DNA of 64,000 nucleotides, taken from contig JARVKI010000059.1 in assembly GCA_036674765.1 (NCBI GenBank), forward strand, positions 1 to 64,000. The letters run 5' to 3'. Source of the DNA: Seiridium cupressi. Taxonomy: Eukaryota; Ascomycota; Sordariomycetes; Amphisphaeriales; Sporocadaceae. This document shows positions 12,128 to 24,300 of this stretch, in pieces (position 1 is the first letter of the stretch; every line of letters begins with the position of its first letter). A program made the translations under genes and the position numbers. The notes beneath the pieces were generated by a model. The model searched no databases, was not told the origin of the DNA, and saw nothing but the letters and a program-made list of their open reading frames with translations.

Positions 12128-13965
12128 GTTGATTTAGTCGCAGACTATATCGTCTTGGTGGCCTGACTGGATGCACCATAGCGTCACGTCTCAGCCAGAA
12201 CGACAACAAACCGCATGTCATCTTACTGGAAGCAAGATTGGACGCGACCGGCAATCATGCTGCTGCGGGCTTCCTGAGTGGCATGTCGTTCCTTGGGGGT
12301 AAATTTGATTACGCCTACCAAAGCGAGCCCGTCAGCGACACTGCCAACCGTGTGCACAGCATCAGCTCCGGGAAAGCTCTGGGTGGAGATAGCATCCTCA
12401 ACAATGGAACCTGGCAACGCGCAGATGCGGCTGACTATGATCAGTGGTCCGAAGCCGTTAGAGGTACGTTGGGACTATAAAGGTCTCAAGCCTTAGCTTC
12501 GCAAGTCAGAACACTTCCACGGTTCTGCAGCAGATGCCGACGAGCATGATTTCTCCGAGCCCATGCATGTCACTTCAGTATCGGCCTCTGAGTCGAGACA
12601 ACCCAGGTACCCACTTCGCGAACCTGTCAAAGCTGCATGGAGTGAGATTGGAGTCGTTCAAAATTTACAGCAGAGGGGTGGCAAGATTTTGGGGCTGACT
12701 GAGTTGCACGAGAACTCCATCGACGGGATGCGACAGCCGTCCAACACGGCCTATCCACTTGACGCGTAGAGATTTACATGGATGCCGTCGTACATAAAGT
12801 CCTTCTCTCCCCCCCAAAAAAATTTCCACTGGCGTAGATTTGTCCGATGGTCGCAAAGTCGCTGCAAGGAAAAGGATTATTTGATGCGCCGGTGCTTATT
12901 GTACTCCCCAGATCCTTTTGCTCCCAGGGATAGTGTCAGACGCGAATGCAGCAGCTGCGCTGACGCAGCGCACAGATAGCGTGAAACCACTAGTAAGGGA
13001 TGAGACCCGGGCCGAAGGGATTGATACAGTACCGATACAGCGCCTGCGCCGCGGATATCAAGGGGCGGCAACCCATATTGGTTGAAGGGCAGAGATCAGT
13101 CTGTATCCTACCTATCTAGAAACTATCATCATCTTCGTGGCCTTTCACTCTGTTGCATAATCCATCTGACAGATAGGCCCGGCCGCCACTCTCAGTCACC
13201 ATTGTATTCCGATTCTCTACGACTCCTCAGAATTTGGTCAAAACCTTCATGATCACTTTGCAGTGTACTTAGCCTTCCGTTTGTGTGACCCGTCTCTTGG
13301 ATATGCACTGGGAAGTGTTTCATGGCAGAATCCTAGTCTATTCAAATACCTCCCGTGGGACTGGGTCGCTGGTCAGCCTCTCCCACCAGACATTGCGACT
13401 AGGTATGTATCCAGTGCAGAATGGCAGGAAAGAAACCTTTATGATGTTCTTACTGTCTATTGCCCCCACTGGCATACCTCGTATCCCATTTGATGGCACT
13501 GATATCGCTACTTCAATCCTCCTGCTACCTACTTCCCAGGGTACAGTTTCGATCCGGTCTAGCGCTTCTGATGATGACCCAATCATTCAGCCAAACTATT
13601 TCGCTATTCAGTTGGACCGCAATAATCTCATCTATGCTGCTGGGCAAACCTTGACGGTAATGCGGGCAACCAGTTCCATGACAGCAATCGTCGAAAGTGA
13701 GACTCCATCCTCTGGCGAAGGTTTGGAGAGGTTGACGCCCTTACAGCAGATGCTAGTGATGAAGAGATTTAGGACAGTATCCGACGCAGCGGACTACAGC
13801 ATTATCACTCTGGGGGGAACTGCTGCCATGGGCAAAGTGGTCAATACAGAAGGAAAAGTACTGAGTGTTCACGAATTGAGGATCGCCAATGCAAGTATTA
13901 TTCCGATCCCTCTGGGCGCACATCCGCAAGCCACGCTCTATGCTATGGCGGAACAACCGATATGA
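12128..13965 (+). pseudogene. GMC oxidoreductase pseudogene
   Basis: Pieces of a glucose-methanol-choline family FAD oxidoreductase appear in order but in shifting frames. The N-terminal dinucleotide-binding segment (GGLTGCTIASRLSQ) is offset from the preceding strand by a frameshift at about 12155. A GMC signature-like segment SSGKALGGDSILNNGTW follows near 12360-12420. A second frame change occurs near 12462 and an in-frame stop falls at about 12498. The C-terminus, with GTAAMGKVVNTEGKVLS and the active-site region PLGAHPQATLYAMAEQ, is intact at 13800-13960. The central substrate domain (12770-13280) is badly eroded. It has no signal peptide and looks closer to the cytosolic choline-dehydrogenase type than to the intact secreted GMC gene at 54.6 kb. 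Confidence 0.8.
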
Positions 13966-14676
13966 TGATGAAAGATGCACGAAAACACTTTTCATGATTG
14001 CACGCCAGGACTACCGCTTGGTGGGGTGGCTTCCCATCACGTGAATGTTCGCCTTTGGAGAATAAAAACTCGCTCGATATAACTTCTTTTGACAGATTTC
14101 ACCTACCTTGTCGCCCACTTCGGCCTCATTTCGAGATCATCTGTTGAACTATCAGAGGTCCTGTAAGACTCTTCACATGCTCGTCAATGTCAAAGTCTTC
14201 TTGTGGCGTTTTAGTGAGATATAATTAACAATATTCCATAACGCAAGTAGTGGCCAACTCCCGCAAGGTATTCTTAACCCCTCGGCAATACAAACTGCGT
14301 GTCTCATTTCTGGACTCTTTTCCGCCGCGCACTTGATCCTGTGTCTTGTTTCAACTTAAGTCAGTCAGTCAGTCACTGGTGAAAGATATCTCGCAGGAAG
14401 TTTCATGAGGGGGACCACCGTCTAGCCATAGCATAATCAAACACCTAAAGTGAATGAATGAACGGCCTATATCATATCTAGACATTGCTCATGGAACCTG
14501 GGTAGTTGTCTAATGTTATAATGGACAATCTATTTACGATCAAGTTAGAAGTCAATAGCAGTGGTTTAATGATAATGACATAATAGGAATTTCTAAAGCG
14601 CTGAACAATCGGTCCATGAAAATGATCGTATCTTGTATTCCACTCTCTGCAGTTATTAGCGTTTATTCTAGATCCA
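13966..14676. other. intergenic
   Basis: Region between the pseudogene and the 3' end of the glutamine synthetase-like gene. A short GTCA tandem run lies near 14362-14377. Nothing else is recognised. Confidence 0.4.
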
Positions 14677-16119
14677 CTAAAACACCACCCGAAGTCTTTC
14701 GCTGATCTCCTGCAATGTCATGTCCTTGGATACCTCAATCTCCAGTTCTTTGACCTTGGTGTAAGCCTGGACAAATCTATCTCCAAGGGTAGTCTTCAGT
14801 ACCACGTCTTTCTTCAACGCAGCCAAGAGAGGTGCAAGTGAATCCGGGATCGAATCCACTATGCCCAACTCAGACTTTTCCTCGTCTGTTAGAGGCTTAA
14901 TAGATATGCTCGGTGAGGGTTTGATGGTGAGCTTCTTCTCAGTTTCAATACCGGAGATACCAGCGGCAATTAGAGCGGCAATGGTCAGATAAGGATTCAT
15001 GGTGCCGTCTGGACACCTAACCTCCCATAATCCGGGCCGCCTTTCCCGTACAACGCATACCTTGTTATCCTTGCCCCATCTGACAAGTCCCATAGGTCCG
15101 ACGTGTGCGTATCTCTTGCCGCTCTGAACGCTCGGCATTGCAAACGCGCAGATAGAGATTAGACTCTCGAGAATACCACCCAGGAAGCTGTCGGCCGTAG
15201 CTGCATCTGAGTTGATGGAAATACTCGTATGAGCGCCCAAGCGCGCACCATGTTCGAATGGGGACGGGCACAGCGTAGCCTTATATCCATGCTTCTGCGC
15301 CACATTCTTGATAGTCTCCCGACAATACACCATGGCATCAGCTGCCTTCATTGGCCCATAGGGGGGGAGCACCAATTCGAAGAGGCCACTGGCGCCCATT
15401 TCAGGTAGATACTTCATGATGTTGATGTCGGCCTCTGCCAGTACCAAAGATATTTCATCCACGATATGGGTGACCTGGTGATCGTACAGAGCACTGATAT
15501 TGAAGTTAGAGTTAGGTTTGGGTCGTGTGAAGTCTGAATCCGATACAGGCTTGTAGAGGTAGAATTCGAGCTCGATGCCAACCAGAATATCGATTTCGCT
15601 TCTGATGCGCCCAGCCCTGTTCGTCTGCTTGGCTAAGATGGTTCTGGGACAGAGATCAAAGCCATCATTGTCATCGGATGACCCAATAGATGCTTTTGTA
15701 CTTCCCTGACTCCCACTATTGACAAGTTCAACCCGTTTCGAGGTAGTGCTGGTACTCTGATTCCTTTCACTCTCATCTTCTGCTTCAGTCACCCTAGCCC
15801 CAATAATGGGCTCGCGAACCGCACACATCACCATAGCATGTGTCGAATAAAAGGTGCAAACCCTAAGACTATCCCAGTCGGGAATGATTTTGTCAACGCC
15901 CGGTCGGAATGCGTCCCAATTTGGCTTGTCAAAATGTGTAGCGGCGCACACAAATGCTGAAGCAGGTGAATTGAAGGATCCATGCTCAGCCACGTCGAGA
16001 GCCGCCGCTCGGGGCATCACCGAAACCCGGAGGGCCGACGAGTGGTCCATTACCAAGAAGCGTAAGAAGCAAACATCTGTGTGGCTCTCAAAGAAATCTC
16101 GAAGCTTGTGTGCTGCCAT
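14677..16119 (-). CDS. glutamine synthetase-like enzyme (GSI/FluG type)
   Basis: Single exon, 480 residues. The C-terminal 300 residues match the glutamine synthetase catalytic domain: GIELEFYLYKP with the metal-binding Glu pair, EMGASGLFELVLPPYGP, GARLGAHTSISI, and the nucleotide/ammonia region VVRERRPGLWEVRCPDG-MNPYL. The N-terminal domain (1-150) is the short beta-grasp part, followed by a low-complexity Ser/Thr/Asp insert. Fungal members of this group include the FluG C-terminal domain and gamma-glutamyl-amine ligases, so the substrate may be an amine other than ammonia. It lies 3 kb left of the hydrolase that begins the cluster and no cluster-type palindrome was found upstream, so cluster membership is doubtful. 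Confidence 0.85.
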   Translation of the reverse strand: MAAHKLRDFFESHTDVCFLRFLVMDHSSALRVSVMPRAAALDVAEHGSFNSPASAFVCAATHFDKPNWDAFRPGVDKIIPDWDSLRVCTFYSTHAMVMCAVREPIIGARVTEAEDESERNQSTSTTSKRVELVNSGSQGSTKASIGSSDDNDGFDLCPRTILAKQTNRAGRIRSEIDILVGIELEFYLYKPVSDSDFTRPKPNSNFNISALYDHQVTHIVDEISLVLAEADINIMKYLPEMGASGLFELVLPPYGPMKAADAMVYCRETIKNVAQKHGYKATLCPSPFEHGARLGAHTSISINSDAATADSFLGGILESLISICAFAMPSVQSGKRYAHVGPMGLVRWGKDNKVCVVRERRPGLWEVRCPDGTMNPYLTIAALIAAGISGIETEKKLTIKPSPSISIKPLTDEEKSELGIVDSIPDSLAPLLAALKKDVVLKTTLGDRFVQAYTKVKELEIEVSKDMTLQEISERLRVVF

Positions 16120-17756
16120 TGCTCAAGTTTAAACTTTCAAACGTGACTTGTTGGTCGAATTGTAATGCCAGTCGGTGACTTGAGTGAAAGAGAATGAAAT
16201 GGTGAGAAAGTAGTGCAGAAAAGATGTTTTAGTTAAATGCTGACGTTGATGATATGATCTCTTTTGGCACGGCAACGATAGCACGTGCTCGTGCTGGGGG
16301 GTGCTAATGAGTCACACAGGTGCCCACCGTAAGCAAAGCATTGATTTCTCCCGATCTTGACCGATCGCACCAATTGTTAATAGACGAACAAAACCATTTT
16401 CGGCTGTCTCATTCTTGTGTCAGCCCGGAGTTTATTCTTTATGGTAGAGGTCGTGATAGTGACTATATAAACCTCTCAATTGGGCCGAAATTCCAGGTCA
16501 CATGCTCAGGTCACTCTCTTTGGAATCACAACACAAAAGGATAAGTACCGATCGGTGTGCGTATCTTTTTCCAACTCCAGTGCCCCAGTACCATTCAGTT
16601 GTGAATTTGAGGCGAAAAGCCTCGAGCTCCGGCGCGAAGTAGATAGCCTCATACATCTCGACGTTTGATCCCATTCGAAACCTAGCCTAGAAAAGGTTCA
16701 TAGAATACTAAAAATGATGCTGTGTCACTATTAGGGTTATATATAATGTATCCTGGAAACTTGTTAAAATAATATTCTTTAATAGAGTCGACTAATTCCA
16801 AGAGGCATAAAGATGGGCCTGTAAGGGCGAAGTACCCAAAAATATAGGTAGTCTGGCATGCACAGACATGGCCACGGAATAGCCATTTAGATTGCCTGTT
16901 TCTTAGACAAACAAAGCGCGTGTTCTTCCAGGACTACAAACCCCTCATTGTTAAACTCGTTGTGGCTCAGGTGAACGCCACACACTGATGGTTAAACCCC
17001 TTTCCAGAATGAGGAGTATATGCCTATCTCCTTGAACCCTATAGGGAGTAATATGGATCAAGCTCCTGTTTACTGAAATATCTAGCACATAGTCTTTCAC
17101 GGAAGTCGATAAGGCTATAATTTAGTAGCTCTGGAGTCAGATACACGGATTATTAGGTGCCCATACCACCGGACGAAAATAATGAGCAATAGCGGTCTCT
17201 ATAATAGCAGTTATATATTGTGACCTAACATTCTCGGATTCTCGCACCATCAAACCACGGCAGCAGTATTTCTAGTCACTCGAGCCTTGATTAAAGTCGT
17301 AGGCCTTTTGCATGTTTCTGGATCTAATATGGGTAAGTGAAGTAATTGATGATACAAGATGACCGGAGATAGAAGCTCATAGATAGTGGAAAACCAAATG
17401 GGATCACACAGAACGCCATCATCAAGGCTAGCCTTATCCTGGTTGTCGGTAAGTTTGCTATCGTTCTACCTAGCATATCCTCCAGCGTCAAAGTCATATC
17501 ACCCAGGACAGTAGAGTCATGATCGCGGCAAGTAATTCATGTTATCCGAGTGGAGCTGTGATACCATACAGACGGCAGTAAAACTCCGGGGCGGAGCTTT
17601 ACTGGGTTCTGCCAGCAGGTAAGGCCCACAGGACGCAGGAAGGCGTGGCGCGGGCCACCATAACTCCTTCTAAGCCCATCTATAAATTGCACGCACACCC
17701 GCTTGCAAGTAGATTTTAATCACTTCTTGATACTCAGAAAGACATCTGCTTTTACC
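16120..17756. other. intergenic with TATA-like box near the right end
   Basis: 1.6 kb carrying the upstream regions of two divergent genes. A TATAAATT box at 17681-17688 lies 76 bases before the next ATG. No gene, RNA or repeat was recognised in the rest. Confidence 0.45.
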
Positions 17757-18114
17757 ATGTCGTACGACAGGCAAAATCCTCAGAACCCCAACTTGGGTAA
17801 CGGAACTGTAAGTAGCCCTTGGTTTGGAGCTCCAATTGCCATGGATTTGGCTGAGCCTTCAGAACATTTAGAAACTCAGAGCCTTGAGCGGTGAAGTGTC
17901 TTATAGCGGGGTAGTCTCATATATGGTTTCCTCTGGCTCCTATATTCAAGCCTTGGGTATAGATGGTGTCATCCGAGTATTGAACAAGGACTACAAAGTC
18001 ATTAATGCGCGTGGGCTTTGTCCAGCTCAGATCTACGAACTTTTGGATGCCGGTCCTCCATACGATAGGAACGAGGCAAGCCGCATCTTTCAAGGGCCGA
18101 TGGACGGTAGGTAA
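17757..18114 (+). CDS. small conserved-looking protein of unknown function
   Basis: Exons 17757-17807 and 17872-18114 join across a 64-bp intron (GTAAGT..TTTAG), both phase 0, giving 97 residues. The start ACCATGTC has a good context and a TATA-like box 76 bases upstream. The N-terminus is rich in Asn/Gln/Pro. The body reads like a compact folded domain, with an IQALGIDGVIRVLNKDYKV segment followed by the helix LCPAQIYELLDAGPPYD. I do not recognise the family. A GTAGGT donor at the very end leaves open another short 3' exon. No link to the polyketide pathway is visible. Confidence 0.5.
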
Positions 18115-18639
18115 CCAGGCACGAGGACCTTTTCCACCCAAGCCCGGCATCTTACCACAAAAACCCAGTTCAGAAGAAAGGGCCGTGTGACTAGGACAAG
18201 TGGCCTAATACCGAAAAGAAATGGAAGATTGTGGAGGCGGATGCAATTCCTGCATGCGTATATAGACAAAGATTGATGTTCTATGGAATAAGGGTCGTTA
18301 GCAATTAGTTTAAATGATAAAACTACAGATCTCATAAGATTATCGCAACCTTTTATCAACCCTAGATATACGCGTAGTTGAAGTAATCAAATCCGCGTAT
18401 TAACAGAGTGATGGACGGCAATATGGGGAGAAATCCGTATATTGAGGTCCTCCGTGAGGATGATGATGAAGGGAGAAGGAAGCTCCCCTCTGCTGCCGTG
18501 AAGGCCTAAGACTAAGAACCCCACTGATCCACCCCACGTGGTCTGTGCGTTCATCACAGAGCTTATCTTATGAGACTACACGTGACCATTAATCTATGCT
18601 TGAGCGTTTTGGTATCAAGAACGGCTCCACATGGGACGC
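18115..18639. other. intergenic
   Basis: About 520 bp with no frame of note, leading into the ankyrin relic. Confidence 0.4.
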
Positions 18640-18810
18640 GTTACAAGATTTCTTCAGCTGAAGGACTTCAGGACATCGTACAACTACTTCTGGATAATGA
18701 GGCTGACGTCAATACCCACCTTGGGAATTTCTTTAACGCACTACAGGCTATATCCTAGAAGGGCACATCGAGGTGCAGCTTCTGCTCGCCAATAATGTTG
18801 TTAGGTGGTC
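18640..18810 (+). pseudogene. ankyrin-repeat gene relic
   Basis: The frame reads SSAEGLQDIVQLLLDNEADVN and then HLGNFFNALQA, the typical fungal ankyrin repeat seen in NLR/HET-type proteins. After a one-base slip near 18755 the next repeat continues as EGHIEVQLLLANNV in another frame. Only about one and a half repeats survive and no start, donor or other domain is attached, so this is a fragment of a lost gene. Confidence 0.65.
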
Positions 18811-18996
18811 CTATCACCTTCTTCCTTACTACTTTTAACTTGTTTATGACAGTCTCTGTTGTTGGCGATCATTGCGCTCAGCCGAGAGTGAGGAAGATTG
18901 ATGAACAGGGCAATATAATATCAATCTCAAGTGATGTTCATGGGCTGAAATTTACTCTATGATTTTGACATAATTCGAATCAAACCACACTAACGT

Positions 18997-19803
18997 TTAA
19001 CCCTGTAGTACACCAGTTTCCCCAGCTACCTCTAGTATCTGCATAACCAGCCGATTAACATCGGTACGCTTCAATGCCACTACATGAGCTGCATCCCACT
19101 CTATCAATCGTGTCGTGCCTTCAATGCAGTAATCTTCAAGCATTTCACGGTGGAGGTGAAGGCCCTGGTCCAGCAAACCCTGCATGTGTATTGTTGGTAC
19201 CCTAACTCGATGGTCCTCGCTCATAGCATCTATCAAATCTGGTGGTCTGGCGATGTCGAGCTGTGACGGATCACATAGCATCGTGGAATTGAAGAACCCG
19301 GAGTCTAGCGCCACCGGAGGCGCGCGACCTGCCAATATGACGCCAAATGCCCAATGGGGTCCAGGGTTTGGTGGTGCCTGTCGGGCGCGACGCACATCTT
19401 GTCGAATCAAGAGACTCATGGCGAGTTTGGCCCCCTGGCTGAAGCCTAGCAAGGCTACCCACTGTCCGGTTGCCCCTCTCTTGTCGTCACTGATCATTGT
19501 TTCCTCGACTGCTCGATCGATATCATGTACTACCCTCTCGTCATTCGTTCTCTCGTCCCCTGGAAGCCATCGCAACCATCTCTTGAAAGGCGCATAGTCC
19601 GCGTAGACCGAGGTCACGCCGGGGCCGGGGGTGGATTCGTACGGGGCTTCTGCGAAAACAAGTCGGAAGTAGGGCTCTAAATGAGCGGAAATGACACGGC
19701 ATTGTGACTCGAATATCTGCGCATTAGTACCACCGCCATGCAGACACAGGATTCGTGGTAGACACAATGTCTTGTCATCGCATGTGTCTTTTTTAGACGG
19801 CAT
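18997..19803 (-). CDS. FSH-type serine hydrolase (alpha/beta hydrolase)
   Basis: Single exon, 268 residues, the usual length of the FSH1 serine hydrolase family. The oxyanion strand ILCLHGGGTNAQIFESQ opens it, the nucleophile elbow is GFSQGAKLA, and the acid and His are suggested by GLLDQGLHL and WDAAHVVALKR. The same family includes hydrolases that release or trim polyketides, such as the LovG type. It is transcribed in the same direction as the PKS, 1.6 kb away. A perfect cluster palindrome, TCGGATTCCGA, lies 194-204 bp upstream of its ATG, which argues that it belongs to the cluster. A role in product release, ester cleavage or clearing a stalled ACP is inference. Confidence 0.85.
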   Translation of the reverse strand: MPSKKDTCDDKTLCLPRILCLHGGGTNAQIFESQCRVISAHLEPYFRLVFAEAPYESTPGPGVTSVYADYAPFKRWLRWLPGDERTNDERVVHDIDRAVEETMISDDKRGATGQWVALLGFSQGAKLAMSLLIRQDVRRARQAPPNPGPHWAFGVILAGRAPPVALDSGFFNSTMLCDPSQLDIARPPDLIDAMSEDHRVRVPTIHMQGLLDQGLHLHREMLEDYCIEGTTRLIEWDAAHVVALKRTDVNRLVMQILEVAGETGVLQG

Positions 19804-21380
19804 AGTGGCAAGAGTGGGACCACTTTCTCGAAGTTATCCAACAAGCTGTACAAGGTGCAAACCTATAAGTCATGTACGTACTGGATGTTACAGCCAACAA
19901 GGAAAAGAGCATATAGGAAACGAAGAGTCGGCTGTCAATGATAGATCGGTGTGGCTGAAAAACAAGACCAGGGGGTTTGTCGTCACATTAGAGAAATCGG
20001 ATTCCGAAGCAACTTTGATGGAAGAATATAGAACCAAGCATCTCCAAAACGGATACTGCCCTGCGTCTGTGCCACCGGATTTGCCAACATTATCTATGGA
20101 TATCTGCGAATCGGACCATGCATGACATTTGCTCCAGCAGCGCGCGGTTTTTCGTCATGCATATCCCGGTAGAGGAACGGGAGTAATGATGTGTTCCTAT
20201 CCTATTGCGATTACTACAAGTTACACGCATACTACGGACAGATCACTACAATACTCGCTGATTGTCACGGGTTGCAAGGCCGCCCATGGTCGTGGTAGAA
20301 TAACGTTATGCATTGCACTTATATGGTGTATCTTGGCAGACATCAACTAGGCATCCTGACCAACTATGATCAATCGTGTACAAACTGTCTTATGCGCCGT
20401 TACCAGTCCGCCGTAGTGTTTACTCTTCAGTACTTTATGGCAACTAGTGCTAATTATTACCCGTAGAGCGCGGTTTTGGCTTTTGTCGGCATCCGACCTC
20501 TAGCGCTGAAAACACGGACTCCGGGAATTTGCGCCACAAATCGCAGTGAGGCTAACTTGAGAAATGCCATCGGTACACCGAATCCCCCCTCGATCGCATC
20601 AACATTGTTTCAGTTTGGTACCAATGAGGCGTTGGGCAAAGAATGTTCAATTTTGGTATCTATCCATTACTGCAGGCTAAGCAGATTACAACTTGGAAGA
20701 CAAACACTAGGATCAATAACAAAATATTTATCGATAGTTATCCGAACAACAAAACGTTCCGAAATCAGAGTGTGGATTTATCGTAGAACCAACAAACCTC
20801 TTAGAAAGATTTTTTAGATAGTCTTGCCCCGATGCGGCATAGGAATCCTCATAGTGACTAACAACGTGCGAGCCATCGTGCCCACAAACGCCACTCCACC
20901 CATGATTGAAATTCATGAATGAGGTAATAGCAAGAACAAGGGGGGGTTTGATTCAACTCCAATACTACATCTGTCGTTGAGCAGTGAGAAGCGCGCCCGT
21001 CGCGAAACGCTGCTTCAAACCCTACTCTGGTTTCCCTAGTCTTCTTCTTCGCCCCCTTTTCCGCAAACTGAGAGTTAGCACTACTGACCAGACACTGGCA
21101 ACGAGAATGTGGAACAAGATGCTGTTATAAATATCGACTATACTCTAATGGTTTTGCAATGGGAGCAATGGTACACCGTCAACGATATTCCAGTATGAAT
21201 ATGCCTATGCAGAGAGGGAACAAGGAGTTAGCGCAGTAGGATGTCAACAAGCATATATATGGTTATACATTGAGAATAACAACCATCTAGCACCAATTGA
21301 AAATTCGGAGACCGAAGGAACCCCAAATCCCTAATCCACTTGATCGAACGGAAAACATCAGATTATGATACGTAGGCATA
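19804..21380. other. intergenic (hydrolase promoter and PKS 3' flank)
   Basis: 1.6 kb holding the hydrolase promoter with its palindrome at 19997-20007. Overlapping frames up to 144 codons show no recognisable protein. No transposon or RNA is seen. Confidence 0.45.
19997..20007. promoter_or_regulatory. TCGGANNCCGA palindrome, hydrolase promoter
   Basis: Exact TCGGATTCCGA, 194 bp upstream of the hydrolase ATG. It fits the AflR-type pattern TCG(N5)CGA and recurs in other cluster promoters. Confidence 0.6.
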
Positions 21381-24300
21381 TCAGCCGTAATATTCCATCA
21401 TCCAGTTCCTGAGATCACCTATCGTTGGATACTCGAGGAAGAGACTGCCCGATACGATCACGCCAAGCTCCTCCCTGAATTTCTCTGAAATGACAAGGCT
21501 CATGAGACTGTCGATGCCAAGCTCGGCGAAACTGGCCTGATCTTGCAGATCAGCTTGGTTTAGAGCAGCTTCGTTGGCGATCAGAGCCAGCGCTTTGACT
21601 GCAATGCTACTCGAATTGATAGTGGCAGGCGCAATTATCACCGATGGTTGATTATTTGTATCCGAAAGAGCAACGACAACCGGCGCGGGAGACGGGTCGA
21701 TAACGGCCACCGGTTTGATCGTTACTTGAGGACCGGCTTTCGCCATCGTGGATATCTGAACCGAATTTGCAATATTTCTGTGATCATTGACAGAAAGTAC
21801 ACTCGTCCTAGGGCTGGCTTGGACGTTGGTAGTGGCCCCGTGGTTTGTGTTTGACGAGGGTGAAGCTTCGTCGGGGGCTGAGAAGAATCGACTGAGGAGT
21901 ATGCGAGGGTATTGGCGGAACTTGATACCACCTACGAGACCGATTATTTCGCTGTCCTGTAAGATGTAAACATCGCCGAGATACACCGTGCGATCCTCGA
22001 CTGTAGGAATCATTTTAACGTATGACTGATATTTAGCCCCTGCTATAAGAGACCTCGCGAACCGCATAGAGCTCCAGCCGGGCGTTACGCAATAGTTGGT
22101 TTTAGTATCAATTGCGTCGGAAACGTTCATAACAAAGCCCGCGAGGTGGGCAACACTGTCGATAAAATATGGAGGAACGGTCCAGGCACCTCCCTGTTCC
22201 ATAGTTAGCGTTACGTCTGCAAATGCTTCCAAGCCATTGATAACAACTGATTGCATTCCGCGGTACTTGGTCGCATAATCTACCAAATTATTGGCGAAAA
22301 GTAGATAAGCCATGTTATGCGAGAGCTTATTGGCAATTCCCTTTGTTGCAAGCATCTCAAGTGCCTCAATGCGACCTAGGATGAGATGCGTCTGTGGTAC
22401 CCAAGAGCTGAGCCATGCAGCCCTATCCCCAAACTCCAGAGTAGCAGTCGCGAATGGCTCATCGGGAATTCCCTGCGAACTCACACTCTGCCATTTTAGT
22501 TGGGCTGTATAGTCATTGATGTTCTGGGTGGATATAGAGACTTGAATCATCTGAGGGACTTTGGTGTTTTTCTGGGCAACGAGGCCCTTGACCACCTCGA
22601 GATTTGCCACGTTCATGGCAACATCACCACTAGAGGGCGCCATCTTCTTGAGAAGATATGAGCCCAGTGTGTAGGCAATGTCGGCATGGATTGACTACAA
22701 CACAAGACGTTAGTCGAGTTCGCGAAGGTAGACAGTTTTGGTAGAAGGCAGATGAAAACCTACCGATGTGACGACACCGCATCCATTCATCTTATGTCCA
22801 TGTGCTGCCGCGAAGAAGTCGGCCTCCATCAAGTCAGATTGCATCACAACGGTGCCAGCAGAACCGTCAAAGCTCTCTTTAATGATTAGCTGCACAGAAG
22901 AAGTCTGTAAGTCAGACAAACGTGGCGCGGGAAGAGCCTTTGTCATTTCCAGTGCCTTCTTTTGAGCGTCGTAGTGGGTATTGCCTTTAGTGAGTGCCCA
23001 GTCTCCATTGTATTGGATCCAATAATTCTTATTGTTCCAGGCGTAGGTGGGAAGATCGAGCAAACGGAGTCCCCTCTCGTATGGTCTGTGAAATTCATTC
23101 CATCTAATGGAGGCGCCAGCGCAGTGCAAGGTGCTCAAGCTCTGTGCCATAGTCGCCCAATTGTTCTCGTCCCGTCTCATTGAGGGGACAGCCGCTCCCA
23201 AAGTGCGTAGAGATGACTTTGAAAAGTTGATGCAAACGGGATGAGGACCAATCTCGACCCATAACGTTTTATCATCGACTAAAGACATATTTGTCCCTGT
23301 TTCTACTGCGGCCAAGTAATTCACGCACTCGCGAGTGGCTCGCTTCATATACGTGGCATTGAGTGTCTTCTCGTCAAAAACAACTTTACCCAACAACGGG
23401 GACAGTACGGGCAGCTTGGGTGCATGAAAAATAGCTCCCGTCTCGGCGAGCTGGCCAAACCCTTCCAAAATGGCATCTGTTTGAGATGAATGGAAGGCGT
23501 AGGCAACGTCAAGGCTGTAGCATTTGTATCCGGCGCCCTGCAGCGGTTCGATCAAAGCGTCCAAGTCTTTCGAGAGTCCGCTTAACACTGTTTCCCGGGG
23601 CCCATTTATGCAGGCGACCTCGAAGGGCATATCTGTGGTTGTTCTTTGGATGTCGCCTAGAGATGCCCGGACTGCCATCATCTTGTGGCTTCCTGCTTGT
23701 ACCCGTTCTTCGAGCAGTCTCGCCCTCTGACCCACTAAGTACATCGCATCGCTGGCGGATAACACACCGGCTATGTGAAGCGCTGCATATTCTCCAAGAC
23801 TGTGACCGATGACTACATTTGGTACCACGCCAAGCGATGCCCAATATGCAGTTAGCGATATCTCGATCGCAACCAAAGCCATCTGTGTAACAACGGCGGA
23901 GTGAGCATAGTCTTTAGCGAAGCTGCCGTCGATCACAGATAAGAATGAGGGAAACCCTTGTGCAAGGGCTAGAGCATTGAGATGCAGAATGCGGGATCTG
24001 AAAGTGGGCTCGTGGTGGAAGAGCTGCAGATTCATGGATCTGTAAGATGCCCCTTGACCGGTGAAGGCGAATGCAACAACCGGCTGAACGTTGGATATGG
24101 ACTTGATCAACTCGATGGATTTGAGTTGCGTGGCTAGCTTGCTCTTTACTTGGTTGACGTCCGAAGCTGCGACTGCGATTCTGTGATTGTGATGATACTT
24201 CCGGGCCGTGGTAGTGTATGATAGGTCGGGCATACGCACATCTGGGTGGTCCTCCAGGTATGCAATCAATCTCTTGAGGTTGCCCTCTAGCGACACCCTA

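Noticed and set aside
16729..16740. TTAGGG-like telomeric motif
   Set aside because: A single copy only; no tandem array, so not telomeric.
19184..19597. 137-codon plus-strand frame
   Set aside because: Antisense shadow of the FSH hydrolase, whose catalytic motifs are clear.
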